A DNA stretch of 64,000 nt, from assembly GCF_020731145.1 (NCBI RefSeq), contig NZ_JAJFZN010000002.1, forward strand, positions 744,001 to 808,000. The letters are read 5' to 3'. Numbering within the stretch: position 1 is the stretch's first letter; each line of letters starts with the position of its first letter. Shown piece by piece: positions 52,088 through 60,333 of this stretch. Under the pieces are notes generated by a model that saw only the letters and a program-made list of their open reading frames with translations, was not told the DNA's origin and made no database searches. A program made the translations under genes and the position numbers. Origin of the DNA: Sneathiella sp. HT1-7. GTDB taxonomy: Bacteria; Pseudomonadota; Alphaproteobacteria; Sneathiellales; Sneathiellaceae.

Positions 52088-53740
52088 ACGTGAGCAATCC
52101 CTGATTTCCACCCGTCGTTGGGGCAGGTTATTACTGGTATCCTCGCCCCGGCCTATCATATAGAGCGCGGTCTTGTTGAGGCCGACATCCGTCATCAGGT
52201 CGGTTACCGCTGCCGCGCGCTGGCGGGACAGGCGATAATTATCAAAGCTTGAACCGCTGGGGTCTGAATGACCCGAAATGACAATGAAATGGGCACCGCT
52301 GTCAAGATAGCGACCCGCGAGTTCGCGGATCAGCTTTTTTGTTTTCGCGCCGGAAACGGCTGTGGAGCCGATTTTGAAGGTGACCACCATATGCGGAGAT
52401 TGATTCCAGCAGTAGTCTGGTATGGTGGCCACAATGCGTTTAGTGTGATCGAGTTCCACTTCGTTAAGCGCGTAAGAGATCCGGCCGAGGCTTTTTTCAA
52501 GCGTGTTGAGCGCCATCTCGGATTTTGCGGCGCTCCGTTCCAGTGAGTCGAGTTTCAATTTGAGGTTCGCAGTGTCAGTCTGTTCGCGTTGCTGTGTTGA
52601 CTTGGTGAGGGTTGCGATATCTTCGGAGTTTGCCCGCGCCAGCTTTTCGACTGTATCGATCTTGCTCTCAATTTCGGCAAAATTGATTTCTTTCTCGCCC
52701 CGGTCCTGCTCATAGAGGGGCCCGAGATTTTGCACCGGCACGGCGAAGGGCAGGCGGGTGCTGCCGTTAAAGAACAGCTCAAACCGGGAGGTCGAACCAA
52801 GGTAGAGAACCGGCTCCGCGCTATCTTTCTGGTTCAACTGCACGACAGGGAAGCTGAAAAAATTGGTCAGGCTGCGTTGGAATTTTTTCGACACGTCGAC
52901 CTCTTCGGGTAAGTCGGCCAAATCGCTATGACAAAGGTTTGAAATATTAAGTGCCGGATAGAGAGTTTCAGTCTCTGTTGCGGCAGGGACGATCTTCTTG
53001 TCGGCCACCATGATGATACATTCGCGTAAATCCTGCGCCTGATGACCAGCATAGAGGATTGAGCCGGTGGAGGCCAGTACGAGAAGCAGGATGGTCACGA
53101 AGAAACGGTGATTGTTGAAAGTACACACTGCCAGAAACCGGCGATAGACGGTGCGCGCAGTATTGACCGCTTCGGGACCGGCGGCCGGGTGGAGCGCTTT
53201 CTTATGGCGATGAAGGGAAAGTGCCAGATGCTCCCTCCCGATTAGAATTTGGGACGGGTTCTTGCGGTTGCGCTTGGGCAGGAGGAACACGAACATATGC
53301 AGGACGTTTAGGATGAAAATTCCGAGGCTGAGGCCGATGATTTTGAGTCGCCGGACGGGTTTCAGATGCTTGTGCGAGGTGGACAAAGTGACCTTGATCA
53401 AAAGCCAGATACCGAAAATAACGGCAAGAATAATCGTATAAAAAATCCAGGATTTCAGGATAATAACCGTCAACACACCGCCGTTCCTGAGTGCGCTGAT
53501 GAAAAAATCATCAAGCCCTGCAAACTTCAGATACTGGATGTCGAACACGCCGTAGTGCAGCGTTTCAAAAAATAACCCGAAGACAAAGAAATAGCAGAGC
53601 AACAGCGTGGTCAGAAACGGGACCAGCAGGGCGAGGTTATAGGTGCGGTTGACCCGCATATGTATCTCGCAGAAGATTTCATCATCCAGGGCGTTATTTC
53701 GACAGCGCTGCCCGGCGCGCGTTATTCCTTCGCATTGCAT
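52079..53740 (-). CDS. Membrane protein with N-terminal Cys/His cluster and C-terminal OmpA domain
   Basis: 553 residues. The first 30 residues hold a CEGITRAGQRCRNN...CEIH pattern (C-x8-C-x11-C-x2-H), like the small zinc-binding motif of DUF5763-type proteins. Three membrane segments follow: residues 33-60, 86-115 and near 210-225. After an intermediate domain and a coiled coil (about 355-445), the C-terminus is an OmpA-like peptidoglycan-binding domain with VISGHSDPSGSSFDNYRLSRQ (around residue 495) and GRGEDTS near 535. The whole gene is on the minus strand, converging with the acyl-CoA ligase. An inner-membrane protein reaching peptidoglycan through an OmpA domain resembles MotB-like anchors, but no ion-channel helix is evident. 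I do not know the function. Confidence 0.75.
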   Translation of the reverse strand: MQCEGITRAGQRCRNNALDDEIFCEIHMRVNRTYNLALLVPFLTTLLLCYFFVFGLFFETLHYGVFDIQYLKFAGLDDFFISALRNGGVLTVIILKSWIFYTIILAVIFGIWLLIKVTLSTSHKHLKPVRRLKIIGLSLGIFILNVLHMFVFLLPKRNRKNPSQILIGREHLALSLHRHKKALHPAAGPEAVNTARTVYRRFLAVCTFNNHRFFVTILLLVLASTGSILYAGHQAQDLRECIIMVADKKIVPAATETETLYPALNISNLCHSDLADLPEEVDVSKKFQRSLTNFFSFPVVQLNQKDSAEPVLYLGSTSRFELFFNGSTRLPFAVPVQNLGPLYEQDRGEKEINFAEIESKIDTVEKLARANSEDIATLTKSTQQREQTDTANLKLKLDSLERSAAKSEMALNTLEKSLGRISYALNEVELDHTKRIVATIPDYCWNQSPHMVVTFKIGSTAVSGAKTKKLIRELAGRYLDSGAHFIVISGHSDPSGSSFDNYRLSRQRAAAVTDLMTDVGLNKTALYMIGRGEDTSNNLPQRRVEIRDCSRRG

Positions 53741-53925
53741 TGTTTCAACGCCTCTTGGTTTAAGAAGTAAATAATCTTAAAAATAGTAAATAAAATATTA
53801 TAAACAAGTATAAGGAGTATTTGCGTGAAAAATATCCTTGTGACCCTTGTAAATCCGGGCTTGCGCTTGTCCTTGCTCGCCGATCGTATTAACTAGAGGG
53901 AATAGATTTCAAGAAAGAGAAGAAT

Positions 53926-55779
53926 ATGCCCCAGTATCGATCGAAGACCACCACGCAGGGACGTAACATGGCAGGTGCCCGCGCGCTCTGGCGCGCCACC
54001 GGCATGACGGACGGCGATTTCGACAAGCCGATTATCGCGATTGCCAACAGCTTCACCCAGTTTGTGCCCGGTCATGTGCATCTGAAGGACCTCGGCCAGA
54101 TGGTTGCGCGGGAAATCGAAAAATGCGGTGGTGTTGCCAAGGAATTCAACACCATCGCTGTCGATGACGGGATCGCAATGGGCCATGACGGAATGCTTTA
54201 CAGCCTGCCGTCGCGGGAGGTGATCGCCGATGCCGTGGAATATATGGTCAATGGCCATTGCGCCGATGCGTTAGTCTGCATTTCCAACTGTGACAAGATC
54301 ACACCCGGTATGTTAATGGCGGCGATGCGGCTGAATATCCCGGTGGTGTTCGTTTCCGGCGGCCCGATGGAGGCCGGGAAGGGAATGGCCGACGGCAAGG
54401 AAATCGGCCTTGATCTCATTGATGCGATGATCCAGGCGGCGGATCCGAATGTGAGCGATGCGGAAGTTGCGGAAGTAGAACGCTCTGCCTGTCCGACCTG
54501 CGGGTCCTGCTCGGGCATGTTCACTGCCAACTCCATGAACTGCCTGACAGAAGCACTTGGCCTTGCGCTTCCCGGGAACGGTAGCATGCTCGCGACCCAT
54601 GCGGACCGCAAGCAGCTCTTTCTTGATGCGGCGCGGACCATTGTTGATATTACGCGCCGCCACTATGAAATGGATGAACCGGGCTTGCTGCCGCGCGAAA
54701 TCGCCAGTTTCGAGGCGTTCGAAAATGCAATGACGCTGGATATCGCCATGGGCGGTTCGACCAATACCGTCCTTCATCTTCTTGCTGCCGCGCAGGAAGG
54801 GGAGGTCGATTTCAAGATGGAGGATATTGACCGCCTAAGCCGTGGTGTGCCGCATCTATGTAAAGTCGCGCCAAGTATCCAAACCTATCATATGGAGGAT
54901 GTGCATCGCGCTGGCGGGATCATGGGCCTGTTGGGGGAGCTGTCCCGGGCAGAGCTTTTGCATACCGATGTGCCGACGGTGCATTCGCCGACAATGGCGG
55001 AGGCGATTGAGCTTTGGGATGTTGTCAAAACCCGCAGTAACACAGTGCAGGAGTTTTACCGCGCCGGCCCCGGCGGGGTCCGCACGACGGAGGCGTTCAG
55101 CCAGTCTAAGCGCTATCCCAGCCTTGATGTAGACCGGGAAAATGGTTGTATCCGTGCGAAGGAGCATGCCTATTCACAGGATGGCGGGCTTGCCGTTCTT
55201 TACGGGAATATTGCGCTGGATGGTTGTATAGTCAAGACAGCGGGTGTTGATGAGGGCAGTCTTGTTTTCTCCGGTCCGGTCCGTGTTTTCGAAAGTCAGG
55301 ACGCGGCGGTTGAGGGCATCCTTGGTGATGAGATCAAGGCGGGCGATGTTGTGGTTATCGTCTATGAAGGGCCGAAGGGCGGCCCAGGTATGCAGGAAAT
55401 GCTGTACCCGACCTCCTACCTCAAATCGAAGGGCCTCGGCAAGCAATGCGCGTTGCTGACCGACGGACGTTTTTCCGGCGGCACGTCCGGCCTCTCTATC
55501 GGCCATGTCTCTCCGGAAGCGGCGGAAGGCGGGGCGATCGGCTTGGTGGAGGAAGGGGATATCATCGATATCGACATCCCGAACCGGACCATAAACCTGC
55601 GAATTTCCGATGAGGAAATGGCGGACCGGCGGATCAAGATGGATGCGAAAGGCGATGCCGGATGGGCACCGACCGCACCGCGTGCCCGCAAGATTACCAC
55701 CGCGCTACGGGCCTATGCTGCGCTCACCACCAGCGCCGCGCGCGGCGCCGTCCGCGACGTGGATCAGCTCAAGCGCTAA
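53926..55779 (+). CDS. ilvD: Dihydroxy-acid dehydratase
   Basis: 617 residues. The Fe-S ligands are in [12 protein letters not shown] (around residues 119-130) and [19 protein letters not shown] (around 188-206), both characteristic of IlvD; the C-terminal [21 protein letters not shown] (around 513) is also conserved. It dehydrates 2,3-dihydroxy-isovalerate and -methylvalerate in valine, leucine and isoleucine synthesis. ATG 53926 has AGAGAAGA upstream. The 185 bases upstream are AT-rich and divergent from the OmpA-domain gene. A rho-independent terminator follows. No other ilv genes are in the window. Confidence 0.97.
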   Translation: MPQYRSKTTTQGRNMAGARALWRATGMTDGDFDKPIIAIANSFTQFVPGHVHLKDLGQMVAREIEKCGGVAKEFNTIAVDDGIAMGHDGMLYSLPSREVIADAVEYMVNGHCADALVCISNCDKITPGMLMAAMRLNIPVVFVSGGPMEAGKGMADGKEIGLDLIDAMIQAADPNVSDAEVAEVERSACPTCGSCSGMFTANSMNCLTEALGLALPGNGSMLATHADRKQLFLDAARTIVDITRRHYEMDEPGLLPREIASFEAFENAMTLDIAMGGSTNTVLHLLAAAQEGEVDFKMEDIDRLSRGVPHLCKVAPSIQTYHMEDVHRAGGIMGLLGELSRAELLHTDVPTVHSPTMAEAIELWDVVKTRSNTVQEFYRAGPGGVRTTEAFSQSKRYPSLDVDRENGCIRAKEHAYSQDGGLAVLYGNIALDGCIVKTAGVDEGSLVFSGPVRVFESQDAAVEGILGDEIKAGDVVVIVYEGPKGGPGMQEMLYPTSYLKSKGLGKQCALLTDGRFSGGTSGLSIGHVSPEAAEGGAIGLVEEGDIIDIDIPNRTINLRISDEEMADRRIKMDAKGDAGWAPTAPRARKITTALRAYAALTTSAARGAVRDVDQLKR

Positions 55780-55790
55780 GCCAGCTTCAA

Positions 55791-55832
55791 CCATAAAAAA
55801 GCCCGCCCTTCACCCGGCGGGATTTTTTATGG
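55791..55832 (+). terminator. Rho-independent terminator after ilvD
   Basis: Long inverted repeat: CCATAAAAAAGCCCGCC (55791-55807) pairs with GGCGGGATTTTTTATGG (55816-55832) with one mismatch; a GC-rich stem followed by six T residues on the plus strand. It ends the ilvD transcript 12 bases after the stop. Confidence 0.9.
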
Positions 55833-55954
55833 TTAATATCATATTCTATCATAGGCTGGTGTCAAATTACCTTGACTTCACGCGGGGTGACACCTTTAAT
55901 GGTTGTAAAACGACGCAAATTTTGCGCGTTTTATGCAATTCGACAGGGAGCATT

Positions 55955-56389
55955 ATGATTCTGCGTTGTCTATTGATACTATTTATCTCTGCCATTGTGA
56001 CCGGATGCGAGACCAAAGATACCATCGGCGATATCAGTTATCGTCCTTATGATCCCGGCTTTCAAAGAATAACCTTGACTTCGAATGGTACTTTCGCGGA
56101 CGAAAAGACAGATATCTATATGCGCAGGCTGCAAAATGGCGGAAAACTTGAAATTTGTGGCTTTTACATCATGAGCAGCGGCATTAGCGAGGATCTGACT
56201 TCAGAATGGCTGAAATATGCGAAAGTTACCATTGATGGAGAGGAAATTGTTTCCAGCAAATTCCTACGTCCTCAGGAACGTCTTGAAGGTGCAAAATCCA
56301 ATTGTGTAGTAACGGTTAAGACATATCAGACAGATCTCTTAAAAGGAAGAATGTCGTTAAGAGGGCGTGCCATTCGCCTCCTATATTGA
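55955..56389 (+). CDS. Putative lipoprotein, first of an AT-rich trio
   Basis: 144 residues from ATG 55955 with AGGGAG seven bases upstream; much longer in-frame starts lie inside ilvD and cross the terminator, so were rejected. A lipoprotein signal is clear (lipobox VTGC, lipidated Cys18). The mature sequence is beta-rich, with cysteines in LEICGFYI and KSNCVVTV that may pair. No known domain. The TGA overlaps the next reading frame's first possible start. Base composition is more AT-rich than in the flanking ilvD and xthA regions, as for the two genes that follow, suggesting recent acquisition or fast evolution. Confidence 0.6.
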   Translation: MILRCLLILFISAIVTGCETKDTIGDISYRPYDPGFQRITLTSNGTFADEKTDIYMRRLQNGGKLEICGFYIMSSGISEDLTSEWLKYAKVTIDGEEIVSSKFLRPQERLEGAKSNCVVTVKTYQTDLLKGRMSLRGRAIRLLY

Positions 56390-57189
56390 CGAGCTTTAGT
56401 GATGGAATTTGTCATGCGGTTTTCTTTTATTCTTCTTGCAGTTTTCCCTTGTTAGCCTGCCAGACGCCCCAGAAAAGTGACCCTGTTTTTAGTGATGCAG
56501 AGGTCAAGAAGATGGTTGCACAGATGGAGCAGGACATGGACCGAGGCGAAATTCTAGACAAGCACCAAATAAATACCTTGTTAGCTAAGAAGAACGTTCG
56601 GGGTGTTACTCGAGAAGGAGAAAGAATTGGATTCTCTCTTTCAAACTGGAAACATACGCACGATTTATTCTCGTATTATTATGACGAACACGGACGGGAA
56701 ACCGGGCGCGACAAGGGAAGCTGGTGGATTGCCGGCTTGATCAAGCTTTGCGGTCGTTTGCAGAATTTTGATAATGCGAAGTCCCATTGCTTTACAGTAA
56801 CGAAACAAGATGAGGAATTTGCTTTGATCAATGGCAGGAGCGAGCAGGTTTACCGGTTTCGCGTGGTTGGCGATTATGATCCGTCAGCAAGCTCTCAGCA
56901 CAGCGCCAGCAAGAATTCGAACGACAATGAAAAGGAGCCTGGCGAATATCATATTGGCCGCCTGATCGGCTATACTCAGATTTGCGGCGAATTTCGCGGG
57001 TCCGGGGCTGACCCACAAATGATTAACACTATCAAGCAGCTGTTTGCCACTAATCCAGATTTCAAGCGCGGCTATGCCGAGTTCGACAATTTCACGGGAT
57101 TTGATTTTGTGACAGGTTTGAACAATTGCGAAGAAGTGAAAGCAGGTGTTGAGAAAATTTATAGCGCAATAAAAGCCACGGCTGGTTAG
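56386..57189 (+). CDS. Putative lipoprotein with an apparent frameshift in the signal peptide
   Basis: The long frame (about 240 residues of mature sequence starting CQTPQKSDPVF) has no proper start: within it the N-terminus would begin at TTG 56386 and read a poor leader before the lipobox LLAC (Cys25). In the +1 frame, ATG 56402 or ATG 56414 opens an ideal signal peptide (MRFSFILLAVF) that hits TAG at 56453. One extra T in the TTTT run at 56442-56445 would join the two as MRFSFILLAVFPLLAC, a canonical lipoprotein leader. So either a one-base deletion inactivates export, or the tract is variable, or there is a sequence error. The mature protein is paralogous to the next gene: GVTREGERIGFSL matches GVTRDGQRVVFSL, and KGSWWIAGLIKLCGRL matches EGLWWTEVPDRICGSL. 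Function unknown. Confidence 0.55.
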   Translation: MTSFSDGICHAVFFYSSCSFPLLACQTPQKSDPVFSDAEVKKMVAQMEQDMDRGEILDKHQINTLLAKKNVRGVTREGERIGFSLSNWKHTHDLFSYYYDEHGRETGRDKGSWWIAGLIKLCGRLQNFDNAKSHCFTVTKQDEEFALINGRSEQVYRFRVVGDYDPSASSQHSASKNSNDNEKEPGEYHIGRLIGYTQICGEFRGSGADPQMINTIKQLFATNPDFKRGYAEFDNFTGFDFVTGLNNCEEVKAGVEKIYSAIKATAG

Positions 57190-57230
57190 GGGCGATATAC
57201 GTCCGCTGTATTGATAAAGGCCCGAATATC

Positions 57231-58046
57231 TTGAGAGTCAATTTCTTCAGCTGGAAGTTTTTCCTAGTGTTTCTGATGATCTCGCTTTTGGCTTCCTGCT
57301 GGGAGGAGCATACGGACAGGAATGGCATTTCAGATAAGGTCAGCACGGCAAAATTGAAGGAAATCGCGACCTCCCTGCGGGAAAACAAATTCGAGGGGCG
57401 GTTCCTTCATGCGGAACAAATAAAGCTATTCGTCCAGGGTGCCAATATTATCGGGGTTACGAGGGACGGGCAGAGGGTTGTCTTTTCCCTGACGGAAGAG
57501 GGGGGAGAAAGGAAGAAACTAATAGCCACCTTTTATGACGAAAGCTGGATGACGATGCGCAAGAGTGAGGGGTTATGGTGGACCGAGGTGCCGGACAGGA
57601 TATGTGGTAGCCTGAAGCTTTATCGTCAGAGCCAAGAGATATCCGGATGCTATGGAGCGCTATGGGTTGAAGAAAATCTGGTCCTTGAAAATGAAGAGGG
57701 AGATCAGGTTTTCTGGGCGGTTCTGGATAGCCTCTATGATCCCTCGAGGGGCAATCGTCCTTTTCTCTTGCAGCCCAATAAGTTACACGAGAAATCGGAT
57801 GCTTGGATGTATGGTGTGACTGTCCGCTATAGCGAGATATGCAATGAATATCATCATACAGGCATAAGCGAAACCGCACTTAAGCTATATAAGGACATCT
57901 ATCGGGAGGATGCTGACTTTGCGATCGCGTACGGCCTTCTGGGTGAACCCGAGAGGCCAGGTGCTGTGGTCAAGATAGCAAACTGCCTAGAAATGCAAAA
58001 AATGGTTGAGAGATTTTCTAACTTTCATAAGGCATTGAACCAGTGA
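57231..58046 (+). CDS. Putative lipoprotein, paralogue of the preceding gene
   Basis: 271 residues from TTG 57231 with a weak ribosome binding site; a lipoprotein signal peptide (FFLVFLMISLLASC, lipidated Cys23) is evident. Central motifs GVTRDGQRVVFSL, EGLWWTEVPDRICGSL, a DSLYDPS segment and YSEICNEY align with GVTREGERIGFSL, KGSWWIAGLIKLCGRL, VGDYDPS and YTQICGEF in the upstream gene, and both end in NC-x-E followed by an amphipathic helix. They arose by tandem duplication. The conserved cysteines suggest disulphides in a periplasm-facing domain. Convergent with the next gene on the minus strand. No known family recognised. Confidence 0.65.
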   Translation: MRVNFFSWKFFLVFLMISLLASCWEEHTDRNGISDKVSTAKLKEIATSLRENKFEGRFLHAEQIKLFVQGANIIGVTRDGQRVVFSLTEEGGERKKLIATFYDESWMTMRKSEGLWWTEVPDRICGSLKLYRQSQEISGCYGALWVEENLVLENEEGDQVFWAVLDSLYDPSRGNRPFLLQPNKLHEKSDAWMYGVTVRYSEICNEYHHTGISETALKLYKDIYREDADFAIAYGLLGEPERPGAVVKIANCLEMQKMVERFSNFHKALNQ

Positions 58047-58061
58047 TGGGATTTCCACCCC

Positions 58062-58967
58062 TCACAAACTCTTCAGATATTGATGCGCTTCGGTGAGCGA
58101 AAAGCCATGGATTTCACGCACGAGCGCGGCGGCACCGATGGCGTCGCCGCGGCGGACCATCTCGCGCAGGCGATCTTCCTGGTGCTCCTTTGAGAGGGTA
58201 AGGAGCGGGGCTTCCTCCGCGGCTTCCTCCTTTTCCGTTAGGTAAATCCCGTCCAGAATAGTTTCGGCCTCCTTCAAGGGAGGGGTGAGGCGGGTTTTGC
58301 GGGTATTCCAGTCGACGCGGATGATGCCGGTCTCCGCCATTAGCTTGATGTCCGCGCCCTTGGCGTTCGCGGTCACCCCCTTGATCCATGTCGGACCCTT
58401 GCGGGTACGTTCTTTTCCAAGGGCGTCGTCGATCAGGGTAAGATCGGTCCCATAGAGCGCAATTTCAAGCCATTCTTCCTTGTGAAGATGCTTATCCTCC
58501 GGGATGTCTGGATCGGTTACCATGCGGGTTTTCTGCCCCATGAAGTGAAGCGCTCGGATCTCCCGCTTCGGAATAAAGGCGACGATGGGATCGGTGGCAT
58601 TCAAGCGGTAATCGCCGTAATTGCGAAGCTTGAGATAGAGCCCCTCCGGCGTGGCACGGAGCGTCCAGTTGCTGTGCCGCATGGCGGCGAAGGCGGAAAA
58701 AAGAAAGATAAGGCCGACCAGGGCGCAGGTCAGGACAATGAGGCCGCAAAAGATCCAGATAAAGACACCGAAAAGGAGGCTGAAAAGCGAGCCCCCGATG
58801 TTGAAGAGGCTGTTGATCCCAAGGAATGCAGGAAATCCGATGCTCCAGCCCAAGAGGAACAGCGCGACGATGAAATGCCTTTTCCAGGACATTTTTGCGG
58901 CCAAGAGCGCTGGGTTTTGCCGCGCTTCTGCCTCGGTGATCAGTTCAATATTTGCATACCGGCCCAT
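58062..58967 (-). CDS. Membrane protein with a C-terminal L7/L12-like helical motif
   Basis: 301 residues. Two or three hydrophobic segments (about residues 30-60 and 65-95) are followed by a soluble beta-rich domain (about 100-240, WTLRATPEGLYLKLRNYGDY). The C-terminal 35 residues read DRLREMVRRGDAIGAAALVREIHGFSLTEAHQYLKSL across 265-301, which resembles the ribosomal L7/L12 C-terminal helix-loop-helix pattern (I-x-LVR-x-x-x-G-x-x-L-x-EA) sometimes seen as a tail in bacterial membrane proteins. No catalytic motif is visible. Stands alone, convergent with the lipoprotein genes. Function unknown. Confidence 0.65.
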   Translation of the reverse strand: MGRYANIELITEAEARQNPALLAAKMSWKRHFIVALFLLGWSIGFPAFLGINSLFNIGGSLFSLLFGVFIWIFCGLIVLTCALVGLIFLFSAFAAMRHSNWTLRATPEGLYLKLRNYGDYRLNATDPIVAFIPKREIRALHFMGQKTRMVTDPDIPEDKHLHKEEWLEIALYGTDLTLIDDALGKERTRKGPTWIKGVTANAKGADIKLMAETGIIRVDWNTRKTRLTPPLKEAETILDGIYLTEKEEAAEEAPLLTLSKEHQEDRLREMVRRGDAIGAAALVREIHGFSLTEAHQYLKSL

Positions 58968-59030
58968 AATCCCACCTCTTCAGGCATCGAAAGGCGCAGC
59001 ATAGTCGGAAATCCTTAATATTTTTCTGAT

Positions 59031-59798
59031 CTAGTCCGCAAGATTGACCCAGATCGGCGTATGGTCGGAAGGTTTTTCCTGCCCGCGCGGGCCCTTGTCG
59101 ATGCCAACCTCCGTCATTCGGTCGGCAGCCTGTGGGGAGAGGAGGAGATGATCAATGCGGATGCCGTTATCCTTCTGCCACGCGCCGCGCTGATAGTCCC
59201 AATAGGTGTAGTTCACCTCACTCGTAAAGGCGCGATAGGCGTCGGTGTAGCCGAGATTGAGGATCTGGCGGAAGCGGTTACGGCTCTCCGGACGGGTGAG
59301 GGCGTCGCCTTCCCAGGCTTTAGGATCGTAGCAATCCTCATCCTGTGGGATGACGTTATAGTCACCGCCAAGCACAGTGGGTTCCTCCAGCGTGAGGAGG
59401 TAATTCGCACGGGTTATCAATCGGTCCATCCAGCCAAGCTTATAGGGAAATTTCTCCGTATCCGTTGGATTTCCGTTCGGCAGATAGATAGAGGCAATGC
59501 GGACATTCTCGATAGTTGCCTCGATATAGCGGGCCTGCTCGTCCGCGTCATCGCCCGGAAGGCCGCGCATCACATCCTCGATCGGGGATTTGGAAAGGAT
59601 CGCCACTCCATTATAGGTCTTCTGGCCATGGGTCTCGACATTATAGCCAAGGTCCTCCACCTCAAGCCGGGGGAAGGCATCGTCAATGACCTTCAATTCC
59701 TGCAGGCAGAGTACATCCGGGGCATAGTTTTTGAGATAATCGACAAGCCGCGGCAGGCGGGCTTTCACCGAATTGACATTCCAGCTGGCTATCTTCAT
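59031..59798 (-). CDS. xthA: Exodeoxyribonuclease III
   Basis: 255 residues with all AP-endonuclease/exonuclease III motifs: IASWNVNSVKARL at the start, LQELKV (metal-binding Glu), SIYLPNGNP, GGDYNVIP, NGIRIDHLLLSP and the C-terminal SDHTPIWVNL with the catalytic Asp-His. It cleaves abasic sites and degrades DNA 3' to 5' in base-excision repair. Encoded downstream of erpA on the same strand; a terminator lies between them. Confidence 0.95.
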   Translation of the reverse strand: MKIASWNVNSVKARLPRLVDYLKNYAPDVLCLQELKVIDDAFPRLEVEDLGYNVETHGQKTYNGVAILSKSPIEDVMRGLPGDDADEQARYIEATIENVRIASIYLPNGNPTDTEKFPYKLGWMDRLITRANYLLTLEEPTVLGGDYNVIPQDEDCYDPKAWEGDALTRPESRNRFRQILNLGYTDAYRAFTSEVNYTYWDYQRGAWQKDNGIRIDHLLLSPQAADRMTEVGIDKGPRGQEKPSDHTPIWVNLAD

Positions 59799-59810
59799 CT
59801 CTTACCCCAC

Positions 59811-59843
59811 AAAAAAGCCCGGTATTCCGCCGGGCCCTTTTTC
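59811..59843 (-). terminator. Rho-independent terminator after erpA
   Basis: GCCCGG (59817-59822) pairs with CCGGGC (59830-59835); read on the minus strand the stem is followed by six T residues. It lies between the erpA stop and the xthA start, so xthA probably has its own promoter or relies on readthrough. Confidence 0.8.
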
Positions 59844-59863
59844 TAACATTTTTAGGGAGTCAA

Positions 59864-60214
59864 TCAAATGGCAAATGACGATCCGCAGGAGCAGGACGCC
59901 GTCGCGTTGGGGTTCTTGATCTGGAATGACGCACCGATCATATCCTCGACGAAATCGATTTCTGATCCAGCGAGATACAACAGCGACATTTGGTCCACCA
60001 ACAGGGTCGCGCCCTTGTTGATGACCGCCACATCGTCCGGATTTTGCGTATCCTCCAGATCGAAGCTGTATTGAAAGCCGGAGCAGCCGCCGCCATTAAC
60101 TGCGACACGCAGCATTTTCTTGTCGGAGTTCATTTCCTCGACAATGGCATTGATCCGCTCCGCCGCCGATTCCGACAACTTGACGGGAGGCTCCATATTA
60201 TCCATGACAGACAT
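59864..60214 (-). CDS. erpA: Iron-sulphur cluster insertion protein ErpA (HesB/IscA family)
   Basis: 116 residues. The three cluster-binding cysteines are Cys44 (NGGGCSGFQY), Cys108 and Cys110 (ASCSCGSSF), with the C-x63-C-x-C spacing exactly that of A-type carriers. Core segments LSESAAERINAIV and LVDQMSLLYLAGSEIDFVE fit ErpA. It carries Fe-S clusters to apoproteins. In many alphaproteobacteria the divergent neighbours are dgt and argS; here the divergent gene is the truncated argS-like one at 60334, with no dgt between. Start could also be ATG 60205. Confidence 0.93.
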   Translation of the reverse strand: MSVMDNMEPPVKLSESAAERINAIVEEMNSDKKMLRVAVNGGGCSGFQYSFDLEDTQNPDDVAVINKGATLLVDQMSLLYLAGSEIDFVEDMIGASFQIKNPNATASCSCGSSFAI

Positions 60215-60333
60215 TGTACTTAAATTCCCAACTTACAAAGGCAACTGGCCTTCGTTATAGAGACTATATAGCAAATGATGTATTAATCCTAAGCTTGTTT
60301 GTCAATCGACGGTCCGGAAAAGTAATCTGTATT

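Noticed and set aside
60214-60333. Longer ArgS-like protein starting at TTG 60214
   Set aside because: It would begin at the very base where the divergent erpA starts and adds residues unlike the ArgS N-terminus.
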